Below, one piece after another: positions 1-7,729 of a stretch of DNA of 64,000 nt (positions are counted from its first letter, which is position 1; every line of letters begins with the position of its first letter). The DNA lies in contig JAJZBZ010000007.1 in assembly GCA_021846275.1 (NCBI GenBank), forward strand, positions 1 through 64,000, read 5' to 3'. The position numbers were made by a program, and so were the translations under genes. The notes under the pieces are model-generated. The model was not told the origin of the DNA. It searched no databases and saw nothing but the letters and a program-made list of their open reading frames with translations. This DNA comes from Acidobacteriota bacterium (GTDB lineage Bacteria > Acidobacteriota > Terriglobia > Terriglobales > Acidobacteriaceae).

Positions 1-39
1 CAACGCGTCCGACACCGTCCACGACTTGATCTGTGCCAT
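1..39 (-). mobile_element. Transposase N-terminus, IS5-like (runs off left edge)
   Basis: An ATG at 39 on the minus strand opens a frame of 13 codons that leaves the window; it reads MAQIKSWTVSDAL. This resembles the opening of IS5-family transposases, which commonly begin with a basic residue, then KSWxVSDxLW and a VEPLIP segment. Only these residues are visible, so the family call is an inference from a very short match. It gains weight from the context: the acyl carrier protein gene just upstream stops abruptly about 75 bp away, as expected if an insertion sequence landed there. The catalytic DDE residues would lie outside the window. Confidence 0.45.
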
Positions 40-114
40 CCTGAGAAACATCTTCGCCCAGATTCGGTCCGCCCGCGCAGTTGAATCGTCCAAGAGAATC
101 AAGATGGATAGTAT

Positions 115-264
115 TTATGGATAAGTTGTTAGACGAATGTGCGCCAGGCTGTCCCAGCCATCCACATCCTTCGCCGTCAGCTCCGGCGTCACCACAATCG
201 AGTCATCGTCAAAGAGATCGTGAAATATATCGGTCAGTTTGGCATAGATGGCTGTCTGTTCCAA
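115..264 (-). pseudogene. Acyl carrier protein, truncated at 3' end
   Basis: The frame encodes an acyl carrier protein start: about 35 residues of the first helix and loop, then the 4'-phosphopantetheine attachment motif GWDSLAHIRL, whose Ser would carry the prosthetic group. A complete protein should run some 35 more residues; here the frame turns into TTYP and stops immediately after the motif. A TTG at 264 preceded by AAGGAG at 7-base spacing is the best start; a GTG further up (303) is also in frame. The gene follows the glycosyltransferase and membrane-protein genes on the same strand, which suggests a role in supplying an acyl or other thioester-bound group for surface glycan synthesis. 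The likely cause of truncation is the insertion sequence at the left edge. Confidence 0.7.
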
Positions 265-461
265 CGCAAGACTCCTTGAAGGATGGGATGGATGGAAGTT
301 CACCGCGGGCTGTTGCTCGTCATGCGGGCAACCTCACGGCTGCACATTTCTTCGCCACAAGGCGACAAGGCTTTTCCAGTAGATTAGCAGAGGCGTTCCT
401 GGACAGCTTCACTCCAGCAAGAATTCCGCGTGCAGCGACGAAGTGTCTGTCCGGAATCCGG

Positions 462-1949
462 TCACAGCCCGGCGAGTTGGCAGACCGCGTATCCATCGCG
501 CTGATACGGGCAATCCATCCCCGTCGGCGCGCCGCCGTGAATCACCGTCCAGCTCACCTGTGGATACTCCGCGCGCAGCCGCGCGAAATCCGCGCGCTGG
601 AAGCGGTTCAGTCCCTCGGTCGCGTCGCTCATCTGCTTCCACTCCGTGGCCAATTCCGGAAACAGCGAGACCACGCCGCTGTCCTTGTAATAATCGGCAA
701 GCGAAGAGCGCTCGGAGATGGCTCGAAACCCATGCACATCCGTCGGCGGATCCTTGAAGTAACGTGCGTCCACGGCAAACACCGCGTCCTCCGGCGTGTT
801 CCGCCGAATCCATCGCAGCGTATTCAGCCACGGATTCGTCGTCGCCACCCCCGGCAGCTCGATATGCGGGCTGTTCGGATACGTCGCCTCCGCAATCACG
901 AACATCCCCACCGCCAGCGGTGCCACGATGGCTGCAATCAGCCACGGTCGCCGCTCCGCCAGGTACTCGCCGAGGACTCCGGCAAACAGCAGCACAAAGA
1001 CAATCGTGATCAGGTGAAACGAGCGCAGCGGCTGCAATCGCGCGAACATCTCAAACGACGGCGAGCTGGCCAGCACAACCGCGGCTGCAATCGAGATCAG
1101 CCCAAACGGCAACATCAGAAAACTCAGTTGCTCAAACGCCGGTCGTACGCCGCGTAGCTTTCCGCGCCAGAAAAACGCCAGTATCGCCAGCGGCGCCAGC
1201 AGGCCCAGCCAGTGATACCAGGTCCAGTTGTACAGAAAAAAATAATCCCGCGAGAAGAGCGCTTCGCGATACGGTCCCGAGGCCGGCTCGAAATGAAATC
1301 CAGTCGGCAATAGCGCCACGGCGGCCGCCATCGCCGGCACTGCGGGCTGCTGCACCGCGCGCTCGCTTCGCGCATGCATCCACTTGAGCAGTGTCAGAAA
1401 TATCAGGTACGCAGCCATCTGCGGATGCACCGAGGCGACCAGCGCCACAAACACGCCCGTCCTCACATATTGCCGCTCCAGCAGGCTCGCCAGCGCAAAC
1501 AGCGTCAGCGGCGTGGACAGCGAGCGCGCCGTCAGATACGGGTCCATCAGCAGCAGCCCGGTGTTCGTCGCCGGCATTGCCATCACCGCCGTCATCACCA
1601 GCATCGCCGTCCAGCGCGCGCGCGGCGACTCAAAACACGCCTTCACCAGCAGCCAGCAGGAAACCAGCATCGCGAACAGCGTCACCATGTACCAGGCGAA
1701 TATCGTCCAGTCCATCGACAGATGCGTCACGCGCGCCGTGATCGCCAGCAGGGGGCTGAACAGCGACAGATGCGCGTGCGAAAGGAAGAACTCGCGTCCG
1801 AACGGATAGAGCCTCGGATTCAGCAGGTTTTTCGCCGCCGGCAGATAAATCTCCGCGTCTTCCACGCCCAGGTGATAGCCCTGAATCAACAGTGCGGCAA
1901 CGGTCAATCCCACCAGGCGAAGCAGTGGCAGTCGCTCTTGTTTCCTCAC
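462..1949 (-). CDS. Polytopic membrane protein, GT-C-like, surface glycan cluster
   Basis: A protein of about 495 residues with roughly ten hydrophobic helices and a soluble C-terminal part of about 130 residues. The start is taken as GTG at 1949, which overlaps the stop of the upstream glycosyltransferase gene (GTGA), a sign of translational coupling. Near the N-terminus it has GYHLGVEDAEIYLPA and later RVTHLSMDW; the C-terminal domain contains RRNTPEDAVFAVD. The same blocks occur in the protein at 2978-4549, so the two are paralogs. An early acidic patch after the first helix and a periplasmic C-terminal domain are common in GT-C lipid-linked-sugar transferases, but I do not recognise a named family, and the enzymatic role is inference. 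Confidence 0.75.
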   Translation of the reverse strand: MRKQERLPLLRLVGLTVAALLIQGYHLGVEDAEIYLPAAKNLLNPRLYPFGREFFLSHAHLSLFSPLLAITARVTHLSMDWTIFAWYMVTLFAMLVSCWLLVKACFESPRARWTAMLVMTAVMAMPATNTGLLLMDPYLTARSLSTPLTLFALASLLERQYVRTGVFVALVASVHPQMAAYLIFLTLLKWMHARSERAVQQPAVPAMAAAVALLPTGFHFEPASGPYREALFSRDYFFLYNWTWYHWLGLLAPLAILAFFWRGKLRGVRPAFEQLSFLMLPFGLISIAAAVVLASSPSFEMFARLQPLRSFHLITIVFVLLFAGVLGEYLAERRPWLIAAIVAPLAVGMFVIAEATYPNSPHIELPGVATTNPWLNTLRWIRRNTPEDAVFAVDARYFKDPPTDVHGFRAISERSSLADYYKDSGVVSLFPELATEWKQMSDATEGLNRFQRADFARLRAEYPQVSWTVIHGGAPTGMDCPYQRDGYAVCQLAGL

Positions 1950-2743
1950 TGCGCCTCCTCCAGCACTTGCGCAATCGACTTTGTCTGCTGCCGGAGCTGG
2001 AGTGGGGGAAAGTCGAAATAGGATTTGCGATACACGCCTGTCCGCGCAGCCATGCAATCCGCCGTCGTCTTCAGCACGCCCAGACCATACACAATGCTGC
2101 GCCGCAGGTTGATCGACGAGGCCTCCGGAAAATAGCGCGTCGGGCAGGAGACTTCCCCGATCCGCGCCCCCAGATAAATGCACTGCGCCAGCAGTTGATT
2201 ATCGAAGACGAAATCGTCGGAATTTGCCTCAATCGGCAGGGACAACAGCAACTCGCGGCTGTATGCGCGATAGCCCGTGTGGTACTCCGATAGCTTGGCA
2301 CCAAGCGCGAGATTCTGTATCAGCGTCAGCATGCGGTTGGACACATACTTATGCAGCGGCATGCCACCCTTCAGCGCGCCACCGCCCAGAATCCGCGACG
2401 CCAGCACAATGTCATACAGCCCGCTGGCGATCATCGTCGCCATCGGCTCCACCAGAAGCGGTGAATACTGATAATCCGGATGCACCATCACCACAATATC
2501 CGCACCCGCCGCAAGCGCCGCGCGATAACAGGTCTTCTGGTTGCCGCCGTAGCCACGATTCTGTTTGTGGCAATGCACCTTCAATCCAAGATCGGCGGCC
2601 AGCCGCGGCGTCGCGTCGGTGCTGCAATCGTCCACAAGGATGCAGTCATCCACACAGGATGGAATCTCCTGAATCGTCCGCTTCAATGTCTTTTCCGCGT
2701 TATACGCGGGCAGGACGACGACAACTTTTTTCTCGTTAATCAT
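1946..2743 (-). CDS. Glycosyltransferase family 2 (dolichyl-phosphate-sugar-synthase-like)
   Basis: A 265-residue GT-A fold glycosyltransferase. Visible motifs are LPAYNAE (11-17), the nucleotide-binding DDCSTD (38-43), the asparagine-rich loop around NRGYGG (62-67) and MVHPDYQY (86-93), where HPD takes the place of the usual metal-binding DxD/DGD. There is no C-terminal membrane pair, so it resembles the soluble polyprenyl-phosphate mannosyl/glucosyltransferase type acting at the inner membrane face. It is the first gene of a minus-strand operon and overlaps the membrane protein downstream by four bases. Together they plausibly make and use a polyprenyl-phosphate-linked sugar. The sugar and acceptor cannot be read from sequence. 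Confidence 0.88.
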   Translation of the reverse strand: MINEKKVVVVLPAYNAEKTLKRTIQEIPSCVDDCILVDDCSTDATPRLAADLGLKVHCHKQNRGYGGNQKTCYRAALAAGADIVVMVHPDYQYSPLLVEPMATMIASGLYDIVLASRILGGGALKGGMPLHKYVSNRMLTLIQNLALGAKLSEYHTGYRAYSRELLLSLPIEANSDDFVFDNQLLAQCIYLGARIGEVSCPTRYFPEASSINLRRSIVYGLGVLKTTADCMAARTGVYRKSYFDFPPLQLRQQTKSIAQVLEEAQ

Positions 2744-2977
2744 TCGCTACGGCAAAACCCTTCGCTTCTGGACTACTTCAATCCCACTCTTCATGATACC
2801 GGCTCATCGCTCGCTCAGGAGCAAATGCATGACGAAACTCTGCTTTTTTTGAGTTTGCTTGCATGAGGCGAAAACCACTCCGTGTGCTGAAAAAGCCCAG
2901 TAAATGAACTCAAAATGAATCTGCCCGTTGCACACAACACATGCTTCGGATAACTCCGTTACGCACCGTTCGTTGGA

Positions 2978-4549
2978 CTACGGTATGCGACAAACCGTAA
3001 GCACGCGATTGTGCCAGCGGCAGTCCAGGCCTGCCCGCGCCGGATACCGCAGCAGCGCCCAGTCTGCGCCTGTCGTCGCCTTCAACCGCTCCATCTGCGC
3101 CAGCGAAAACTGATCCAGCCCCGTCTGCGCATCGCGCTCCCGCAGCCACTCGTCGGCCAGTTCCGGCACCTGCGTGCACACCGCCGCATCCTTCACTGCA
3201 TCGGCCAGCACGCTCCGCTCGGTCAGCGCGCGAAAGTTGTGAAAGTCCTCGCCTGGCGCTTCCAGATACCACGGATCGACCGCAAAATACGCGTCCTCCG
3301 GCGTGTGTGCGCGAATCCACGCAAAAGCCTGCACCCATTCATTGCCGCTCGCCACGCCGGGCCACTCGATATGCGCCGTCGCGGCAAAAATCGTCCGCTG
3401 CGAAGCGTACATGCCGCCGTAGATCAGCGCCAGATACACCACCCATCGCCAACTCTTCGCACTCAGCAAAAATTCGCCCGCCAACGCGCCCGCCATCATC
3501 GTCAACAGCACATAGACCAGGTGCAGATAGCGCATCGGTTGCAGCGGCGTCAGCCGAATCAACTCCCGCGGCGCAGCCATCGCAATCGCCACCGACTGCT
3601 GCGCCACAGCGTAGGCCACCACAGCCACAGACAGCCGCGCCAACGGAAGATTCTCTCGCCGTCGCGCCCATCGCCCCAGCAGCCAGAAAAGCAGAATCGG
3701 AGCCAGCGCACCCAGCCACTCATACCACTTCCACTGAAAGAGAAAATAGTACGTCCGCGTTCCCAGCGCCGCGCGCCACGCCCGCGTCGGCGGCTCGAAG
3801 ACCCATCCCAGCGGCACAGCCACAGCAGCCGCGCGCGCCGAAATCCTCCGCTCGGTGCCTACGCGCGCGCCGATCATCCAGTCCAGCCTTCCGCTCCGCG
3901 CCAGCAGCAGAAAAAAACAAAAACTCACACCCAGCGCGCCCATGATCGGATGAAAGAGAAACGCGCCCGTCAGGCATGCCGCCGCGCGCCATCGCCTGCC
4001 GTCCATCACGCACACAACGGCCAGAAGAATCAGCGCCGTCGCCAGCGCGCGCGGATGCAGATGCTGATCGAGGATGTAGAGCGCCGTCCCGGATACCGGC
4101 AGCGCAAACATCCCGCCCAGCATGGCGACCCCGGCCCACTGCGCCCGGCTGCTCGCGAAGCAGCGCCGCAGAATCGCGCGCGCCGCAGCCAGAATCGTCA
4201 CCATCGCCACGCACTGCCACAGCAGCTCCGACCACGCCACAGACAGATGCGTCAGCCTCACCCACGCCGCCAGAAACCGATCAAAGATGGTCGCCTGCAA
4301 CTGAAGCGAAAAAAAACGCGCATCGCGCGGAAACAGCTCCCGATGCACACGCCACTCGACCGCCGCCAGATACACGCCGTCGTCCTCAAATCCTGGATGA
4401 TAGCCCAGCGTCAGAAACGCCAGCGCAAAGAAGCCAAGCAGCAGCGCCGCGTCTCGCGCACGCTCGCGCAAACCAGCTTGCGGCCTTGCTTTTTCAGTAG
4501 CGTCCTCGGACGCGCGCAGCGGAATCAACGGCATGATCGATGGAATCAC
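2978..4549 (-). CDS. Polytopic membrane protein, paralog of the 462-1949 product
   Basis: About 523 residues from a GTG at 4549 (an ATG at 4534 is an alternative; neither has a strong ribosome-binding site). It has a short basic N-terminus, about ten hydrophobic helices and a soluble C-terminal domain. Shared blocks with the protein at 462-1949 include GYHPGFEDDGVYLAA, VRLTHLSVAW, IEWPGVASGNEW and HTPEDAYFAVDPWYL. About 230 non-coding bases separate it from the glycosyltransferase gene downstream on the same strand. The 5' end lies divergently against the GT9 gene with about 85 bp between starts, so promoters must overlap. A GT-C-like role in surface polysaccharide assembly is inferred from topology and neighbours. 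Confidence 0.75.
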   Translation of the reverse strand: MIPSIMPLIPLRASEDATEKARPQAGLRERARDAALLLGFFALAFLTLGYHPGFEDDGVYLAAVEWRVHRELFPRDARFFSLQLQATIFDRFLAAWVRLTHLSVAWSELLWQCVAMVTILAAARAILRRCFASSRAQWAGVAMLGGMFALPVSGTALYILDQHLHPRALATALILLAVVCVMDGRRWRAAACLTGAFLFHPIMGALGVSFCFFLLLARSGRLDWMIGARVGTERRISARAAAVAVPLGWVFEPPTRAWRAALGTRTYYFLFQWKWYEWLGALAPILLFWLLGRWARRRENLPLARLSVAVVAYAVAQQSVAIAMAAPRELIRLTPLQPMRYLHLVYVLLTMMAGALAGEFLLSAKSWRWVVYLALIYGGMYASQRTIFAATAHIEWPGVASGNEWVQAFAWIRAHTPEDAYFAVDPWYLEAPGEDFHNFRALTERSVLADAVKDAAVCTQVPELADEWLRERDAQTGLDQFSLAQMERLKATTGADWALLRYPARAGLDCRWHNRVLTVCRIP

Positions 4550-4634
4550 GCGGCAACTCTTCGCGCGATCTCTGCGTCATTATAAGCTGAAAGCGGCAGC
4601 TCCCATCGGGCTGCGCAACACTCGGACACCGCTC

Positions 4635-5942
4635 ATGCGACTGCAAACAATGCGTCGACTCGACCGTTGGCTCGGCATCCCGCTCTGCTTCGCGGCCACC
4701 TGCCTGCTGCGCGCGGCTCACCGCCTCACGCGCCTCGATTCCATGCGCCGCCATTCGCGCAATCATTCGGACACTCCTCCGAGCCGTGTGCTTTTTCTCG
4801 AACTCTCCGAGATGGGCAGCACCGTGATCGCCGAGCCGGCCATGCGCCGCGTTGCGCGGGAACTCCGCGCCGAACTGTTCTTCGTCATCTTCGCCCGCAA
4901 CGCCGAGAGCCTGCGCCTGCTTCAGCTTATTCCCGAAGAAAACCTCTTCCTCATCCGCGACGACAATCTGCTCGTCCTCGCGCTCGACTCGCTTCGTTTT
5001 CTGTGCTGGACGCGCCGCCGCCGGATCGACGCCGTTCTCGATCTCGAGCTTTTTTCGCGATACTCGGCCCTGCTCACCGGACTCAGCGGCGCGCGCACAC
5101 GCATCGGCTTCCATCGCTTCCGCGCGGAAGGCCTCTATCGCGGCTCCATGCTCACTCATCCGGTCGTCTACAACAGCCACGCGCACATGGCCAAAAACTT
5201 CCTGGCCATGGCGCACGCGCTCCTCGCGCCGGATGCGGAGCGCCCTTACGCGAAGACCATCATCCCGGAACGCGCGCTCCGCGTCACGCCCGCCGTCATC
5301 TCCGATCAGGAAATCAGCGCGGCTCACGCGCTCCTCGCGCAGATTTTTCCGGATTGCGATCCCGACTCCCATCGCATCGTTCTGCTGAACCCAAACAGCT
5401 CCGAGATGCTGCCCCAGCGCCGCTGGCCGCGCGCGCATTTTCAGCGGCTCGCGCGTCTGATCGTCCGCGAATGGCCCGACGCGCTCGTCGTCCTCACCGG
5501 CTCCGAGGCCGAGCGCGCCGAATCGCTCGCAATGGAGCGCAGCATCGACCACTCCCGCGTCCGAACGCTGGCCGGCACTCACTCGCTGCGGATGCTGCTC
5601 GCGCTCTACTCCATCAGCCACGCGCTTGTCACCAACGATAGCGGCCCGGCGCATTTCTCCGCGCTCACTCCCATCCGCTCCATCGTGCTCTTCGGCCCGG
5701 AGACGCCCACGCTCTACGGCAGCCTCGGCAACACCGAATCACTCACCCTCAGCCTCGCCTGCTCGCCATGCGTCACGGCGGCCAACCAGAAAAACTCCGC
5801 CTGCACAGACGCCGTTTGCATGCGCTGGCTCTCGCCGGAGCATGTTCTCGAAGCCGTTCGCCGCGCGCTCAATGACTCCACCGCACAGCGGCGGGAATTC
5901 ACCCGGCAACGCTCGGAATCGCTCGTCTCGCTCACGCGCTGA
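4635..5942 (+). CDS. Glycosyltransferase family 9 (heptosyltransferase-like)
   Basis: A protein of 435 residues from ATG 4635 (ATG 4650 also possible). After a hydrophobic N-terminal helix it has the GT9/GT-B pattern: VLFLELSEMGSTVIAEPA with a nucleotide-sugar-type first strand, then in the second half LLNPNSSEMLPQRRWP and the signature TNDSGPAHFSA followed by VLFGPETPTLYG. GT9 enzymes transfer ADP-heptose or related sugars to lipopolysaccharide core acceptors on the cytoplasmic face. The N-terminal helix, a non-canonical first loop (SEMGS where many members have GIGD) and the C-terminal Cys cluster (SPCVTAANQKNSACTDAVC) are unusual details. It is transcribed away from the membrane-protein genes. 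Confidence 0.85.
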   Translation: MRLQTMRRLDRWLGIPLCFAATCLLRAAHRLTRLDSMRRHSRNHSDTPPSRVLFLELSEMGSTVIAEPAMRRVARELRAELFFVIFARNAESLRLLQLIPEENLFLIRDDNLLVLALDSLRFLCWTRRRRIDAVLDLELFSRYSALLTGLSGARTRIGFHRFRAEGLYRGSMLTHPVVYNSHAHMAKNFLAMAHALLAPDAERPYAKTIIPERALRVTPAVISDQEISAAHALLAQIFPDCDPDSHRIVLLNPNSSEMLPQRRWPRAHFQRLARLIVREWPDALVVLTGSEAERAESLAMERSIDHSRVRTLAGTHSLRMLLALYSISHALVTNDSGPAHFSALTPIRSIVLFGPETPTLYGSLGNTESLTLSLACSPCVTAANQKNSACTDAVCMRWLSPEHVLEAVRRALNDSTAQRREFTRQRSESLVSLTR

Positions 5943-5990
5943 CCGCTTCCGCAACCGTGTCTCGCGCACCCGTCGCACCCACGCCGCCAC

Positions 5991-6017
5991 TTGACAGATT
6001 TGAGCGGCGGGTATCTC
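5991..6017 (+). promoter_or_regulatory. Possible promoter for the 6140 gene
   Basis: A perfect TTGACA at 5991-5996 is followed after 15 bases by TATCTC at 6012-6017. The -35 match is exact but the spacer is short and the -10 weak. It lies about 120 bp upstream of a gene with a clear ribosome-binding site. Confidence 0.3.
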
Positions 6018-6139
6018 CTGATTCCAGAAATCCTTTTCTGCTTTTTTGCCTTGGAATCGACTCCCACGCCGCAAATTCTGTCGGCGTTTTGTCTGTTTTT
6101 TCGTCTATTCCAGTAGCTCCGCTGAAAGGAGACCGTACC

Positions 6140-6568
6140 ATGAAATCGATCCTGTGGTTTCGCATCACTTCCGTCCTGCTTTTTCTCTACGCGCTCGGCC
6201 ACGTCTTCCGCTTTTTCATCCGCGATCCGGAGACGCCCGAGGGTCGTTCTGTCTGGTCTTCGATGAGCCGCACGCGGCTCTCAAGCGACCAGTCCTCGGC
6301 CACATTCGCCGATCTCTACCGCTCCTCCGGCATTCTCGTCGCCGCGCTGCTGTTTCTGGAGGCATTTCTCGCCTGGCACTGCAGCCATCTGGTCGGCGAA
6401 TACATCGCCGACGCCATCATCCTTGGCTGGTGCATCCTCCTGCTCCAGATTCTCGACCTGGTGCTCTCCTGGCGCTATTTCGGCATCGTGCAGGTCATCC
6501 TGTCGCTCGTCACCGGCACCTGCGCCGGCATCGCGCTCGCGCTCGTCACTCCGGCCAGCTCGTTTTAG
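6140..6568 (+). CDS. Small four-helix inner-membrane protein, unknown function
   Basis: ATG at 6140 follows AAAGGAG at good spacing. The 142-residue product has four hydrophobic segments: residues about 4-22 (including LLFLYALGHVFRFF), then a loop with DPETPEGRSVWSSM, then three helices in the second half ending LALVTPASSF. The His and charged residues in the first helix (GHVFRFF) are conserved-looking for small acidobacterial membrane proteins of this layout, but I cannot assign a function. The gene stands alone between the GT9 gene and the convergent XdhC gene. Its termination codon is 48 bp from the end of that gene. Confidence 0.75.
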   Translation: MKSILWFRITSVLLFLYALGHVFRFFIRDPETPEGRSVWSSMSRTRLSSDQSSATFADLYRSSGILVAALLFLEAFLAWHCSHLVGEYIADAIILGWCILLLQILDLVLSWRYFGIVQVILSLVTGTCAGIALALVTPASSF

Positions 6569-6616
6569 AACTGGCCGCCCTCGACCCACTGCGCCATTCC
6601 GCGACGCGCTATTTCT

Positions 6617-7699
6617 TCAAACGCCAGCCGCTGCAAACGCAGCCACGCCGCCGCGAATCTGCCGCAGCGGCTGCGCGCTGCCGCCGTTCAGCGTCTTCTG
6701 CATCTCCGCCAGCACCGACAGCGCCACAGCCTCCGCGCCGTCCCCGCCAAGCTCCAGTCCCATCGGCGCATGCAGTCGCGCCATCCACTCCGCCGCCAGC
6801 CGTCCTGCCCCGGCAGTGCCGCGCTCGGCTTCTTCGGCCAGTTCCATCGCCATCTCCTGCGTCCGCGCCCGCGGCCCCAGCACGCCCAGGTAAGCCAGAT
6901 CACGGCCAAGTAATTCCCGCAGCGCCATCCTGTCCTGCTCCAGGCTATGACTCATCAGCGCGGCCACGTCCGTCGCTCGCAGCCGCAGCCCGCTCAGCGT
7001 CTCCGCGTTCATCGTCATCACCGCATCCGCCTCCGGAAAGCGCTCCTGCGTCGCCAGATGGCTCCGTCCATCCATCACCGTCACTTCCCATCCCATCTCA
7101 TGCGCCACGCGCGCCAGCGGCCTCGTGTCGTTGCCAGCACCCACGATCAGCAGTCCCGTCCGCGCTGCCATCCACTCCGCGTAGACCCCATCGGCATTCG
7201 TCGATTTTCGATGTGCCAGCGCCTGCTCCGCGCGCGCGCGCAGCGCGCCGACCTCACCGCCCGCGCTCGCAACCTGCCAGCTTCGCTCGCCCACTCGCTC
7301 GCCCGCAACGCGCGTCGCCACGGCCATCTCCAGCCGTTGCGCATACGCCTGCTCCATCGCCTCCAGCAGCGGCCCGGCCGTCGCGCGTCGCTCCAGCAAC
7401 ACATGCACCACGCCGCCGCAGCCCATCCCAAACGGCACATCTCCATCCTCGGCCAGCGTCGAGTAGCGACGCACCACCGGCCCATCCTCCGTGTGCCAGA
7501 ATGCCTTCTTCGCCACCTCGGCTTCCAGACACCCGCCGCTGATCGTTCCCGCGCGTCGCCCGTCCCGCGCCACCAGCATCCGCGCGCCCGCCTTGCGATA
7601 GCCCGAACCCTCCACGGCCACCACCGTCGCCAGCACAAACTCTTCGTCGGTCGTCTTCAGATCGCGCCACAGCGGGCGCAGCGCATGCATCTCATTCAT
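6617..7699 (-). CDS. xdhC: XdhC/CoxI-family molybdenum cofactor insertion chaperone
   Basis: A 360-residue protein with both halves of the XdhC family. The N-terminal domain carries ISGGCLEAEV and GMGCGGVVHV, the cysteine motifs that bind molybdenum cofactor. The C-terminal Rossmann domain has LLIVGAGNDTRPLA, YLGVLGPRART and LHAPMGLELG. XdhC-type chaperones (PaoD in Escherichia coli) bind and sulfurate the cofactor, then insert it into the large subunit of a xanthine-oxidase-family enzyme. The gene lies 30 bp downstream of the gene for that subunit, as the last member of a four-gene minus-strand operon. Confidence 0.92.
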   Translation of the reverse strand: MNEMHALRPLWRDLKTTDEEFVLATVVAVEGSGYRKAGARMLVARDGRRAGTISGGCLEAEVAKKAFWHTEDGPVVRRYSTLAEDGDVPFGMGCGGVVHVLLERRATAGPLLEAMEQAYAQRLEMAVATRVAGERVGERSWQVASAGGEVGALRARAEQALAHRKSTNADGVYAEWMAARTGLLIVGAGNDTRPLARVAHEMGWEVTVMDGRSHLATQERFPEADAVMTMNAETLSGLRLRATDVAALMSHSLEQDRMALRELLGRDLAYLGVLGPRARTQEMAMELAEEAERGTAGAGRLAAEWMARLHAPMGLELGGDGAEAVALSVLAEMQKTLNGGSAQPLRQIRGGVAAFAAAGV

Positions 7700-7729
7700 C
7701 GCTTCCTCATCCCGCCGTGCTGTGCCCGT

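Noticed and set aside
81-1157. Plus-strand frame of 358 codons at the left edge.
   Set aside because: Antisense to the membrane-protein gene and the carrier-protein fragment; Arg/His/Pro-rich with no domain.
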